The notes beneath the pieces are model-generated. The model saw nothing but the letters and a program-made list of their open reading frames with translations, ran no database searches and was not told the DNA's origin. The translations under genes were made by a program, and so were the position numbers. Of a stretch of 64,000 bases of DNA, positions 26,017-32,702 are shown piece after piece (position 1 is the stretch's first letter; each line of letters opens with the position of its first letter). Origin of the DNA: JAUVZF01 sp964539385 (lineage in GTDB: Bacteria; Planctomycetota; Phycisphaerae; FEN-1346); NCBI GenBank assembly GCA_964539385.1, contig CAZIJC010000007.1, positions 1-64,000 of the forward strand, given 5' to 3'.

Positions 26017-26631
26017 TTACTCGTCTGATCCGTTGCAGGGAACGGGTTTGCCACCCTTTATGACGACGTCCTTTCGCTGGTAGACGGCCTTGCCTCTGAG
26101 TGTGGTCGCCGGGTTTCTGACGCCGAAGGTATGCGTGCGGCCACCGCCGGCGTCGCCGGCACTACTTCTCTCGTACTTCCAGTCGGACTTTTCAAGGAAG
26201 ACCACGTCCACGCGCCAGATTACCACGTGCCGTCCGGGCTCCAGTGTCTCAGTTGGATCGACCAGGTATCGCCACACGATGTACCATCCCGGATGATCGT
26301 AGTGAGACTGGATAGCCCAGGGGCGTTTGCTGGCCTTGCTCTCAAGGCACTCCGTGGGCTTCGGCTTTTTGCCGGAACCTCGCCGCTTCAGGTCGGGAAA
26401 CCGTTGCTGGGCGGTATCGGTGTGCTTGGGCTTCTCGTAACTGCTCACCGAATCGAGCGCCCTGGTTCCGTAAATGCCCACGATGGCGCTGAAAACATTG
26501 GCCTGCTCGTAGTAGATGTCGATGAGTTCAACCAGTTCTCGCTCGATGTACTCCACGGCACGTCGAATAGCGGCGCAGTCCAACCCGGGAGGGAGGGGCA
26601 CGGTGGCGTCGAAGTCATTTCTGCGCGCCAT
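26017..26631 (-). CDS. Putative type II restriction endonuclease (partner of the adjacent methyltransferase)
   Basis: 204 residues, a size common for type II restriction enzymes. It overlaps the DNA methyltransferase gene by 17 nt and has its own Shine-Dalgarno GGAGAG. I do not recognise the family. A PD-(D/E)xK-like triad can be proposed: Pro79-Asp80, then Glu97-Ser98-Lys99, with the basic segment in between; the following IQSHYDHPGWYIVWRYLV would be the next strand-helix pair. The restriction role therefore rests mainly on gene pairing and weakly on this motif. Alternatives are a methyltransferase specificity or accessory factor. Its base composition looks less GC-rich than its neighbours, consistent with transfer. 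Confidence 0.5.
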   Translation of the reverse strand: MARRNDFDATVPLPPGLDCAAIRRAVEYIERELVELIDIYYEQANVFSAIVGIYGTRALDSVSSYEKPKHTDTAQQRFPDLKRRGSGKKPKPTECLESKASKRPWAIQSHYDHPGWYIVWRYLVDPTETLEPGRHVVIWRVDVVFLEKSDWKYERSSAGDAGGGRTHTFGVRNPATTLRGKAVYQRKDVVIKGGKPVPCNGSDE

Positions 26632-27580
26632 TGCCGTTGCTCTCCTTGGGCGTGTACCGGGTCAGCGCCGGGACGGCCTGCCTGGCCATCTCGAAGTACT
26701 CCGGGTTGCGTTCGAGCCCGATACTGCTCAGTCCGCACGCGCACGCCGCTGCAATGGTTGAGCCCGACCCCATGAAGGGGTCCAGGATGACTCCTTCTCC
26801 GAAGGGGAGAGCGGCCCGCACGATCTGCCGCAGGAAAGCCTGCGGCTTGAGGGAGGGATGGGGCGCAAGTTTGCGTTCCCGGCCGCGAGCCGGGGACGCG
26901 TAGATGAGATCCTTGAACGGTTCCTGGTCCGAGATTCGCCGCAGGCCGCCGGTTTTCCACTTCCGCAGGTTGTCCTGGACGCGGCCTTCACAAGGCTTGC
27001 GGAACAGACCCCACGGCTCCCAACACGATTTGGGCATGACGGTTATGTCGCGGAACTCCTCGTGCGCGTTCTTGGGCCGGTCACCCCCGCGCAGCGTGTG
27101 CACGACACGGATGATCTCGCCCCGCTTCTCGAAGCCTGCGGCCACAAAAGGCTCGTACACCAGATAGGAGACCAGCGGGTTCGTGGCGATGAACACGTGC
27201 GCGCCGGGAACCAGGACCGGCATCAAGCCTTCCGCCAGGCGCCGGAAAAACTCGCGGAGGTCTTTTCGATGTTTCTCATTGAGGACCGTGAAGCGGGGGA
27301 GCGGCCGTCGTTTACAGCCGTCAAAAGACGGCGGGATGCGCCACACGCCGCCGTTGCCGTTCCGCATCTTTTCGAGTTGGTCCGGCGTGTACTCAAGCAG
27401 CCCGTAAGGAGGGTCCGTTACGACGGCATGGACGGAACACGGATCGGCCTGCGCAAGCCACTCGAAGGCGTCTGCCAAATAAATCGAATACGTCTTGGCG
27501 TCGCCGTCACCGTGTGCGTCGAACAACGTCCGCCTGCTGAGTTTCCTCGTGACCTTTCTGATCTGTCTGGCCAGCGGCAT
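26615..27580 (-). CDS. Beta-class DNA methyltransferase (N6-adenine or N4-cytosine) of a type II system
   Basis: 321 residues. Catalytic motif IV TDPPYGL (55-61) comes first and the AdoMet-binding motif I DPFMGSGST (about 267-275) comes late, the order that defines beta-class amino-methyltransferases. DPPY favours N6-adenine as the target. The region between (about 100-240) would hold the target recognition domain; it contains HPSLKPQAFLRQIVR, the usual motif X region. ATG at 27580. The downstream gene overlaps by 17 nt and is the likely cognate nuclease. The recognition sequence cannot be deduced. The pair lies beside a MITE-like element and is probably an acquired cassette. Confidence 0.88.
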   Translation of the reverse strand: MPLARQIRKVTRKLSRRTLFDAHGDGDAKTYSIYLADAFEWLAQADPCSVHAVVTDPPYGLLEYTPDQLEKMRNGNGGVWRIPPSFDGCKRRPLPRFTVLNEKHRKDLREFFRRLAEGLMPVLVPGAHVFIATNPLVSYLVYEPFVAAGFEKRGEIIRVVHTLRGGDRPKNAHEEFRDITVMPKSCWEPWGLFRKPCEGRVQDNLRKWKTGGLRRISDQEPFKDLIYASPARGRERKLAPHPSLKPQAFLRQIVRAALPFGEGVILDPFMGSGSTIAAACACGLSSIGLERNPEYFEMARQAVPALTRYTPKESNGNGAQK

Positions 27581-27679
27581 GAGAAATTCCTACTTGTGCG
27601 GCCGTGGAAGTGCGTAGCACCACCGTATTGTTGCGCCTACCTCGCCCGAAATCCAGTCCTCGCGTGGCGGATCCTGCAT

Positions 27680-27807
27680 TAGAGCGTTTTAACGTTGCGC
27701 GTGCACTGACTGGCGCGGTGGGCAATCTTGCCCACCGCGTCCAGGCGGCCCTGCAATCGCGGCGGGCAGGATTGCCCGTCGCGCTCACCCAATCCTAAAA
27801 CGCTCTA
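27680..27807. mobile_element. MITE-like element with perfect 12-bp terminal inverted repeats
   Basis: TAGAGCGTTTTA (27680-27691) and its exact reverse complement TAAAACGCTCTA (27796-27807) bound a 128-bp segment. If the outer TA pairs are the target duplication, the inverted repeats are 10 bp (GAGCGTTTTA), as expected for a Tc1/mariner (IS630)-derived element. Inside are two long hairpins: GCGGTGGGCAA/TTGCCCACCGC (27715-27738) and GCGGCGGGCA/TGCCCGTCGC (27759-27782). It encodes no protein. The right end supplies the pdxJ stop codon (27805-27807). Confidence 0.6.
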
Positions 27808-28530
27808 GGCGAGCGCCGATTCAATCAGGCGCACCATCTCGCGGACCGCTTCACGCAGACCGACGAAGACGGCGCGGCTGACGATACTGTGGCCGATGTT
27901 GAGTTCTTCCAGTTCTGCGATGGCGGCCACGGGGCGAACGTTCGTGTAGTTCAGGCCGTGACCCGCGTGGACGGTGAGGCCCAGTTTCTGGGCCTGCTTC
28001 GCGCCGGCGACAACGCGGGCCAGTTGCCGGTCGCGCTGGGCGCCTTCCGGGGCATTGGCATACTCCCCTGTGTGGAACTCAACCGCCTCGGCCCCCGTGC
28101 GGGCGGCCGCTTCGATCTCCTCAGGGGTTGCATCGATGAAGTGGCTGACGACGATGCCCGATTCCTGAAGCCGCTTGACGGCCGCCGTGATCTTCTCTTC
28201 CTGGGCGGCCACGGCCAGTCCGCCCTCGGTCGTCAGTTCCTGGCGGCCTTCGGGTACGAGCGTGGCCTGGTTGGGCCGGACGCGGCAGGCGACGTCGATC
28301 ATCGCATCGGTGGCGGCCATTTCGAGGTTCAGTTTAACCTGGACCGTTTGGCGCAGGATGTCGAGATCGCGGTCCTGGATATGGCGTCGGTCTTCGCGCA
28401 GATGGATGGTGATGCAGGCGGCCCCACCGAGTTCGGCCTCTGCGGCCGCCCAGACGGGCTCCGGCTCGGCGCCGCCACGGGCCTGGCGGATCGTGGCGAC
28501 GTGATCGATGTTCACGCCCAGGTGTGGCAT
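27805..28530 (-). CDS. pdxJ: Pyridoxine 5'-phosphate synthase
   Basis: 241 residues. It joins 1-deoxyxylulose 5-phosphate with 3-amino-2-oxopropyl phosphate to make pyridoxine 5'-phosphate in the DXP-dependent vitamin B6 pathway. The start MPHLGVNIDHVATIRQARGG is diagnostic, and CITIHLREDRRHIQDRD, the EFHTG segment and VHAGHGLNYTNV are all conserved. The ATG at 28530 begins this conserved block; an in-frame ATG 21 nt upstream is less likely. Its stop codon TAG lies in the end of a MITE-like element, so the original 3' end may have been altered without loss of function. It is last in a short operon led by two small-protein genes. Confidence 0.95.
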   Translation of the reverse strand: MPHLGVNIDHVATIRQARGGAEPEPVWAAAEAELGGAACITIHLREDRRHIQDRDLDILRQTVQVKLNLEMAATDAMIDVACRVRPNQATLVPEGRQELTTEGGLAVAAQEEKITAAVKRLQESGIVVSHFIDATPEEIEAAARTGAEAVEFHTGEYANAPEGAQRDRQLARVVAGAKQAQKLGLTVHAGHGLNYTNVRPVAAIAELEELNIGHSIVSRAVFVGLREAVREMVRLIESALA

Positions 28531-28567
28531 GGCGTCTTCCCCCGCGGGCACGGCAACGCACCGGGCA

Positions 28568-28828
28568 TCAGTCCCGGTGATATCCCAGTTCCTCCAGCAC
28601 GCCGAGCAGTTCGGTGATCGAGATGCGTTTCAGGCCATGTTCCATCTTGAAGACGTCGATGGCCCACAGGAGTTCCTTGGCGGCGGGAAGGACGATATCA
28701 ATGTCTTCGGGCCTTGGAAACTGACGGCGCTCCAGCACCGCCGGGCTGACGCCACGAACCATGCCACCAACGACCTGGCGGCGGTCTACGAAGGTCTTAC
28801 CGATGGCTATTCCTCCTCCACGAAGCAT
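28568..28828 (-). CDS. Small hypothetical protein
   Basis: 86 residues if it starts at ATG 28828. I do not recognise a family. The C-terminal half (FPRPEDIDIVLPAAKELLWA ... RISITELLGVLEELGYHRD) is an amphipathic helical pair with good codon use, so the gene looks real. The start is uncertain: the ATG has no proper ribosome-binding site, whereas a strong GGAGGAGG (28812-28819) stands 7 nt before an ATC codon (28802-28804) that would begin IGKTFVDRRQ and give 78 residues. It lies between the 26-residue basic protein gene and pdxJ, in one apparent operon from the promoter at 29003-29031. Confidence 0.55.
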   Translation of the reverse strand: MLRGGGIAIGKTFVDRRQVVGGMVRGVSPAVLERRQFPRPEDIDIVLPAAKELLWAIDVFKMEHGLKRISITELLGVLEELGYHRD

Positions 28829-28865
28829 CCCCCGCTGACGTGCCGGACGGTCGTTCACTACCGTC

Positions 28866-28946
28866 TTACTGTCTCTTGTGCCGTCGTTTCCAGCGCATGC
28901 GTCTTTTCTTACTGCCCACTTTGCGTCGTCGTCGCTGTTTGGCCAC
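28866..28946 (-). CDS. AURKAIP1/COX24-domain-like very small basic protein
   Basis: 26 residues from GTG, with GGAGGTGA 5 nt upstream as a near-perfect ribosome-binding site. More than half the residues are Lys or Arg, and KVGSKKRRMRWKRRHKRQ matches the compact basic motif of bacterial AURKAIP1/COX24-domain proteins, which are related to the small-subunit ribosomal protein mS38/bS22 type and bind rRNA. A good promoter with a perfect -35 box lies 57 nt upstream. High expression and ribosome association are inferred from this. It is too short for ordinary gene finders and easily missed. Confidence 0.75.
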   Translation of the reverse strand: MAKQRRRRKVGSKKRRMRWKRRHKRQ

Positions 28947-29002
28947 GCATTCACCTCCAACCTACAGGTTAACGCCAATCGAATGACTCGCTGACGAACC
29001 TG

Positions 29003-29031
29003 TTTAGAGCACAAAGCGGACCGAATGTCAA
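29003..29031 (-). promoter_or_regulatory. Promoter for the small basic protein - pdxJ operon
   Basis: TTGACA (perfect -35, 29026-29031), exactly 17 nt, TCTAAA (29003-29008) on the minus strand. Transcription would start near 28996, leaving a leader of about 50 nt with the GGAGGTGA site. Confidence 0.65.
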
Positions 29032-29045
29032 TGACGTTGACCGGC

Positions 29046-30170
29046 TCAGCCGTCGGCTCGGCGCCGCACGAAGCGGCCGCCGGGCAGCGCCCGCACCAGC
29101 CCTTTGAGTTCCAGCAGCGTCAGTGCCCCGCCGGCCTTGGCGGCATCGAGGCCCGCCCGCGATGCCAGGACGTCCAGCGGCGCCGGCTCCGTGTCGAGGA
29201 CTTCCATCAGCCGCGCTTCCTCCGCCGAAAGGTTCGCCTTCAGGCAGAGCGTCTCCTGCCGCGGCGCGTCGGCGCCCGCGGGGGTAGCGATCTCCAGGTC
29301 CGGGAACTCCTCCAGCACGTCGGCGACCGACTCGATGAGTTTCGCTCCGTCGCGGATCAGGCCGTGGACGCCGGCCGCACCGGGGGCATCCACGCGGTTC
29401 GGGACGGCGAAGACCTCCTTGCCCATCTCGCCGGCCAGGCGCGCCGTGATCAAGGCCCCGCTTCGCCGGCCGGCCTCCACGACGATGGTGCCGAGCGACA
29501 GGGCCGCCAGGATGCGGTTCCGCCGCGGAAAGTTCTCGGCCGCCGGGCCGACCGTCATCGGGAACTCGCTCACCAGCGCGCCGCGCTCGATGACCGCGTC
29601 GGCCAGGCGGGTGTTCTCCGGAGGATAGACCGACGCGAGGCCGTTGCCCAGGACGGCGAGCGTCCGGCCGCCGGCGGCCAGCGCTCCGCGATGGGCCGCA
29701 GAATCGATGCCGCGCGCCAGGCCCGAGACCACCGTGAACCCCGCCCGCGCCATGCCGCCCGCAAGACGCTCGGCCTGGTCCTGCCCGTACAGGCTGCACT
29801 TGCGCATGCCCACGATGCTGATGGCCTGGGCGTCCTCCGGCACGATGGAGCCCTTGACGTACAGGACCGGCGGCGCGGCGAACAGGTATCTGAGGGCGAC
29901 CGGGTACTCCGGGTCGCCGCGAATGATAACGGCTGCGCCGGCGGATGCGGCGAGCTCGAGTTCCGCCTCGGGCTCGGCCTGCTGGATCCCAGAGCGGATC
30001 GCGCGGGTCTTGACGTGTCCGAGGCCCTTCACCTCGGCGAGTGCGGCGGCGCCGGCTTCGGCTGCAATTGCGGCGGAACCGAAATGCTCGACGAGCGCGC
30101 CGTAGAGGCGCGGGCCGATGCCCCTGGTCAGGTGCAGCCGAATCGTCGCCAGCCGTTCGTCCTGGTCCAT
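29046..30170 (-). CDS. dprA: DNA-processing protein DprA
   Basis: 374 residues. DprA binds incoming single-stranded DNA in natural transformation and loads RecA. Order of parts: N-terminal helix-hairpin-helix region (RGIGPRLYGALVEHFGS), Rossmann-like core with SIVGMRKCSLYGQ, VVSGLARGIDSAAHRGAL, GNGLASVYPPEN and IVVEAGRRSGALITARLA, and a C-terminal winged-helix domain (about 305-370). The classical GTR of the family is GMR here. It follows aroB by 44 nt. Whether the organism is naturally competent cannot be judged, because no other com genes are in the window. Confidence 0.93.
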   Translation of the reverse strand: MDQDERLATIRLHLTRGIGPRLYGALVEHFGSAAIAAEAGAAALAEVKGLGHVKTRAIRSGIQQAEPEAELELAASAGAAVIIRGDPEYPVALRYLFAAPPVLYVKGSIVPEDAQAISIVGMRKCSLYGQDQAERLAGGMARAGFTVVSGLARGIDSAAHRGALAAGGRTLAVLGNGLASVYPPENTRLADAVIERGALVSEFPMTVGPAAENFPRRNRILAALSLGTIVVEAGRRSGALITARLAGEMGKEVFAVPNRVDAPGAAGVHGLIRDGAKLIESVADVLEEFPDLEIATPAGADAPRQETLCLKANLSAEEARLMEVLDTEPAPLDVLASRAGLDAAKAGGALTLLELKGLVRALPGGRFVRRRADG

Positions 30171-30214
30171 CCACGGTTATCCTGTGTCGGCGTGTGGCTT
30201 CACTTCTGCCGGGA

Positions 30215-31330
30215 TCAACAGCCGGCGGCGAGGCAGCGAAGCGCCTCGCAAATCTCGTCGTCCGTCACGTCGTCGGTGTCGCAGACGGCGCCGATGGTCT
30301 GCGGCAGGATGAACCGCAGGCGGCCGGACCGGGCCTTCTTGTCGTGCCGCATGATCTCCAGGCACCGCTCTGCGTCCGGCGGCGCGTCGAGGCCGACGGG
30401 CAGGCCGAAACGCTCGAGCAGCGTGCGCTGGCGCTGGAGGAGTCCGGCCTCGGCGGTGCCCCGCGCTTGGGCGATTCGGGCTTCAGCCATCATGCCGAGG
30501 GCGACCGCGCGGCCGTGGGTGACGGCGGCGCCGCCGAGTTGACCTTCGGCTTCCATCGCCAGGCTCTCCAGGGCGTGGCCGACGGTGTGCCCGTAATTCA
30601 GGATCCGCCGCAGGCCCCCCTCGCGTTCGTCGGCCATGACGACGTCGGCCTTGATCTCGACGTTCCGGGTCACCACGTCTTCGAGGACGGCCGCGTCGCG
30701 GGCGAGGATTCTGTCGGCCTCGGCTTCGAGCGTGTCGAACAGGGCGGCGTCGCGGATAACGGCGTGTTTGACGACCTCTGCCAGGCCGGTCCTCAGTTCC
30801 TCCTGCGGCAGGGTTGCGAGGGTCGTCACGTCGGCCAAAACGGCGGACGGCTGGTGGAACGCGCCGATGAGGTTCTTGCACTCCGGATGGTCCACGCCGG
30901 TCTTGCCGCCCACGCCGGCGTCCACCTGCCCGAGCAGACTGGTCGAGACGGCCACCCACGCGATGCCGCGCATGTACGTGGCCGCCACGAACCCCGCCAG
31001 GTCCGTGACGACGCCTCCGCCCAGTCCCACGACGACGGAGCCGCGGTCGAGGCCCGCCTTCAGCATGGCCTCGTACAGTCGGCCGGCCCGCTCGAGCGTC
31101 TTGGACGCCTCGCCGGGCGGGACGACGACGGCCTCGACCTCCAGGCCGGCGGCGCGCAGGCTCTCCATGGCGGGGTCGAGGTAGTGGCGGGCGACGTTCT
31201 CGTCGGTGATGAGCGCGGCCTTAGGGCTCCGGCTCGCCGCCTTTGCCTCCGTTCCCAGCGTCGGCAGGAGGTTCGACCCGATCCGGACGACGTAACCGAA
31301 TCCGGTGCATTGGACGTGCACGTGCTGCAT
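30215..31330 (-). CDS. aroB: 3-dehydroquinate synthase
   Basis: 371 residues. It converts DAHP to 3-dehydroquinate, step two of the shikimate pathway, using NAD and a divalent metal. GGGVVTDLAGFVAATYMRG, STSLLGQVDAGVGGKTGVDH, the KHAVIRD segment and the metal ligands in NYGHTVGHALE are all conserved. The start MQHVHVQCTGFGYVVRIGSNLL fits the family, which puts its first 110 nt inside the 3' end of the preceding gene in a different frame. No good ribosome-binding site precedes it, so translation may be coupled to the upstream gene. Confidence 0.95.
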   Translation of the reverse strand: MQHVHVQCTGFGYVVRIGSNLLPTLGTEAKAASRSPKAALITDENVARHYLDPAMESLRAAGLEVEAVVVPPGEASKTLERAGRLYEAMLKAGLDRGSVVVGLGGGVVTDLAGFVAATYMRGIAWVAVSTSLLGQVDAGVGGKTGVDHPECKNLIGAFHQPSAVLADVTTLATLPQEELRTGLAEVVKHAVIRDAALFDTLEAEADRILARDAAVLEDVVTRNVEIKADVVMADEREGGLRRILNYGHTVGHALESLAMEAEGQLGGAAVTHGRAVALGMMAEARIAQARGTAEAGLLQRQRTLLERFGLPVGLDAPPDAERCLEIMRHDKKARSGRLRFILPQTIGAVCDTDDVTDDEICEALRCLAAGC

Positions 31331-32285
31331 GAATCTTGCCCTTATTGCGGTGCCGAAGCCAAAGAAACGCCAGTCCCAGGAGGACGACCAGCGCGACCAT
31401 GAAGGCGAGCAGAACCTTATCTTTGCTCATGCCGGCGCCCGGTTGAAGGTCGGCCGGGCCCCGTTCTTCCAGTTCCAGCCGCCTCGCCACCAGCATCGGA
31501 GCAAACCCCTCGCCCTTGGTGCCCTTGTACCGGCGGACCTTGTAGAAGTAGCCCTTGACGCGGACCGTGTCGTAGACCTCCAGGTAGTTCATCGGGTCCT
31601 CAAGAACGATGACCGTGGCGACCGGCCGCTGCTCGGTCAGCGGGAGTTCGCGGAGGTTGCATTCGTAGAGCGTCGGGATGTCCTTCCGCAGTGCCAGCAC
31701 GGGCGTCGTGAACGGCGTCACCATCAGGTAGGCCCCGCGAATCGTGACGGGCTTGCCGCGATGGGCCGACGGCGTCGCCAGCAGTTGCGGATAGCCGGTG
31801 ACGGCATCGTCGGGCTGGAGCCCCTCGGGCGGCATCTTGGAGACCTTGTGGACAACGTACCAGAACGCCGATTCGTCATAGTCGAACGTCCGGTCTTTGA
31901 CGTCGTTCAGCAGGGCCTCTCCCTTTTCGAGCGGCAGGTCGTAGCGTTTGAGGATGGGCAGGTCGCGGATCTCCTCGAGGGTCATCTCGCGCTTTCCGTC
32001 TCCGACGGGTTTGCCCGGCGCCCTTCTCTTCGATGTCGATTTGCCCTTCTCGGCCGGGGGCGCAGCGTCTTCGGCGTCTACGATGACCTCTTTCCTGATG
32101 GCATCGGCCACGGCCGCGTCCTTCACCGTTTCGGCCGCCGCTTGTTTGTCGGGAGCGGCATCGTTGCCCGCGGGCGTCGATTCGGCTCCGAGGGCCGGCG
32201 CCCCGGCGCCGAACGCCAGCAGCAGAAGCGCGAGGCCGAGGGTCAGGCGGCGCGAGCGCGTAACGTTCTCGTGGGTGGCGTTCAT
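31221..32285 (-). CDS. Exported, C-terminally membrane-anchored protein of unknown function
   Basis: 354 residues. A signal peptide (hydrophobic 15-32, cleavage near ALGA), then an Ala/Lys-rich linker to about residue 95, then a compact domain (about 100-275) with OB-fold-like strands (KPVTIRGAYLMVTP, YDTVRVKGYFYKVRRY), then one membrane helix (about 288-308) and a basic tail. I recognise no family. The last 36 residues overlap the start of aroB by 110 nt in another frame; the tail is low-complexity, so either the overlap is genuine or a frameshift near the end has extended the reading frame. A structured-RNA candidate with a terminator lies upstream (32401-32634). Confidence 0.65.
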   Translation of the reverse strand: MNATHENVTRSRRLTLGLALLLLAFGAGAPALGAESTPAGNDAAPDKQAAAETVKDAAVADAIRKEVIVDAEDAAPPAEKGKSTSKRRAPGKPVGDGKREMTLEEIRDLPILKRYDLPLEKGEALLNDVKDRTFDYDESAFWYVVHKVSKMPPEGLQPDDAVTGYPQLLATPSAHRGKPVTIRGAYLMVTPFTTPVLALRKDIPTLYECNLRELPLTEQRPVATVIVLEDPMNYLEVYDTVRVKGYFYKVRRYKGTKGEGFAPMLVARRLELEERGPADLQPGAGMSKDKVLLAFMVALVVLLGLAFLWLRHRNKGKIHAARARPMHRIRLRRPDRVEPPADAGNGGKGGEPEP

Positions 32286-32400
32286 TTTCCGTTTCTCCCG
32301 CGTCGATTCTAAACCGCCCTTCGGAGGCGGTCAAAAGGAATCCGATTGCGTCCATCCCATAAGACGGATGCCGCGGGCGTTGGTTGCGTGAAGACCGGGC

Positions 32401-32441
32401 AAAAAAAGAGACGCCGCGGAGCTTTCCGCTCCGCAGCGTCT
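32401..32441 (-). terminator. Intrinsic terminator on the minus strand
   Basis: Minus-strand RNA would fold a 14-bp stem (32409-32422 with 32428-32441, one G-U pair) around the 5-nt loop GGAAA, followed by C and seven U (32401-32407). It is among the clearest factor-independent terminators in the window, yet no protein gene on this strand lies immediately upstream of it. Confidence 0.85.
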
Positions 32442-32634
32442 GGGGCGCCAGTCGCGTTGTGCAGTCCCGCCCCTCAACGACTGCCCAACGTTTCCTGGCG
32501 CCGCCCTCCTGGAAACCCCGTCTCCCGGCACCGCCAATCGTTCCCAACAACACGGGCCCGTGATTCACTTTTCCCTTCACTGTCATTGTTCGCACCGAGA
32601 GGGGTGCGCGGCAACCCCTGGGGCAGATTTTTCT
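32401..32634 (-). ncRNA. Candidate structured RNA or leader ending in an intrinsic terminator
   Basis: Between divergent genes, a minus-strand transcript beginning near 32634 would be about 234 nt and end at the strong terminator. Within it are several perfect hairpins: CGCACC/GGTGCG, the palindrome CACGGGCCCGTG and GCAGTC/GACTGC, and the 5' and 3' regions can pair in part (GGGG with CCCC, CGCG with CGCG). A -10-like TATTAA (32641-32646) is present; the matching -35 is poor. I found no hallmark of tmRNA, RNase P, SRP or 6S RNA. It may be a free RNA or an attenuating leader of the gene that starts at 32285. Confidence 0.45.
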
Positions 32635-32640
32635 GGTATC

Positions 32641-32669
32641 TTAATAGGCGGCGCTCGGGCTGGTATAAT
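32641..32669 (+). promoter_or_regulatory. Extended -10 promoter of folC, nearly symmetrical
   Basis: TTAATA (32641-32646), 17 nt, TATAAT (32664-32669) with the extended TG one base upstream of the -10 box. Read on the other strand, the same -35 box becomes TATTAA, a usable -10 for the candidate RNA, so the region may fire in both directions. Confidence 0.65.
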
Positions 32670-32702
32670 CGCTGGACTGCCGGCTTGTCCTGGGAGACTT
32701 GC

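Noticed and set aside
28829..29014. Longer form of the small hypothetical protein starting at 29014
   Set aside because: It would overlap the promoter and the small basic protein gene in another frame; its N-terminal part has no conserved character.
32401..32634. Identification as tmRNA, RNase P RNA, SRP RNA or 6S RNA
   Set aside because: No tRNA-like ends, no RNase P P4 consensus (GAGGAAAGUC / ACAGAA), no SRP tetraloop region (GGAAGCAGC type), and no convincing long 6S-type bulged stem could be found by eye.
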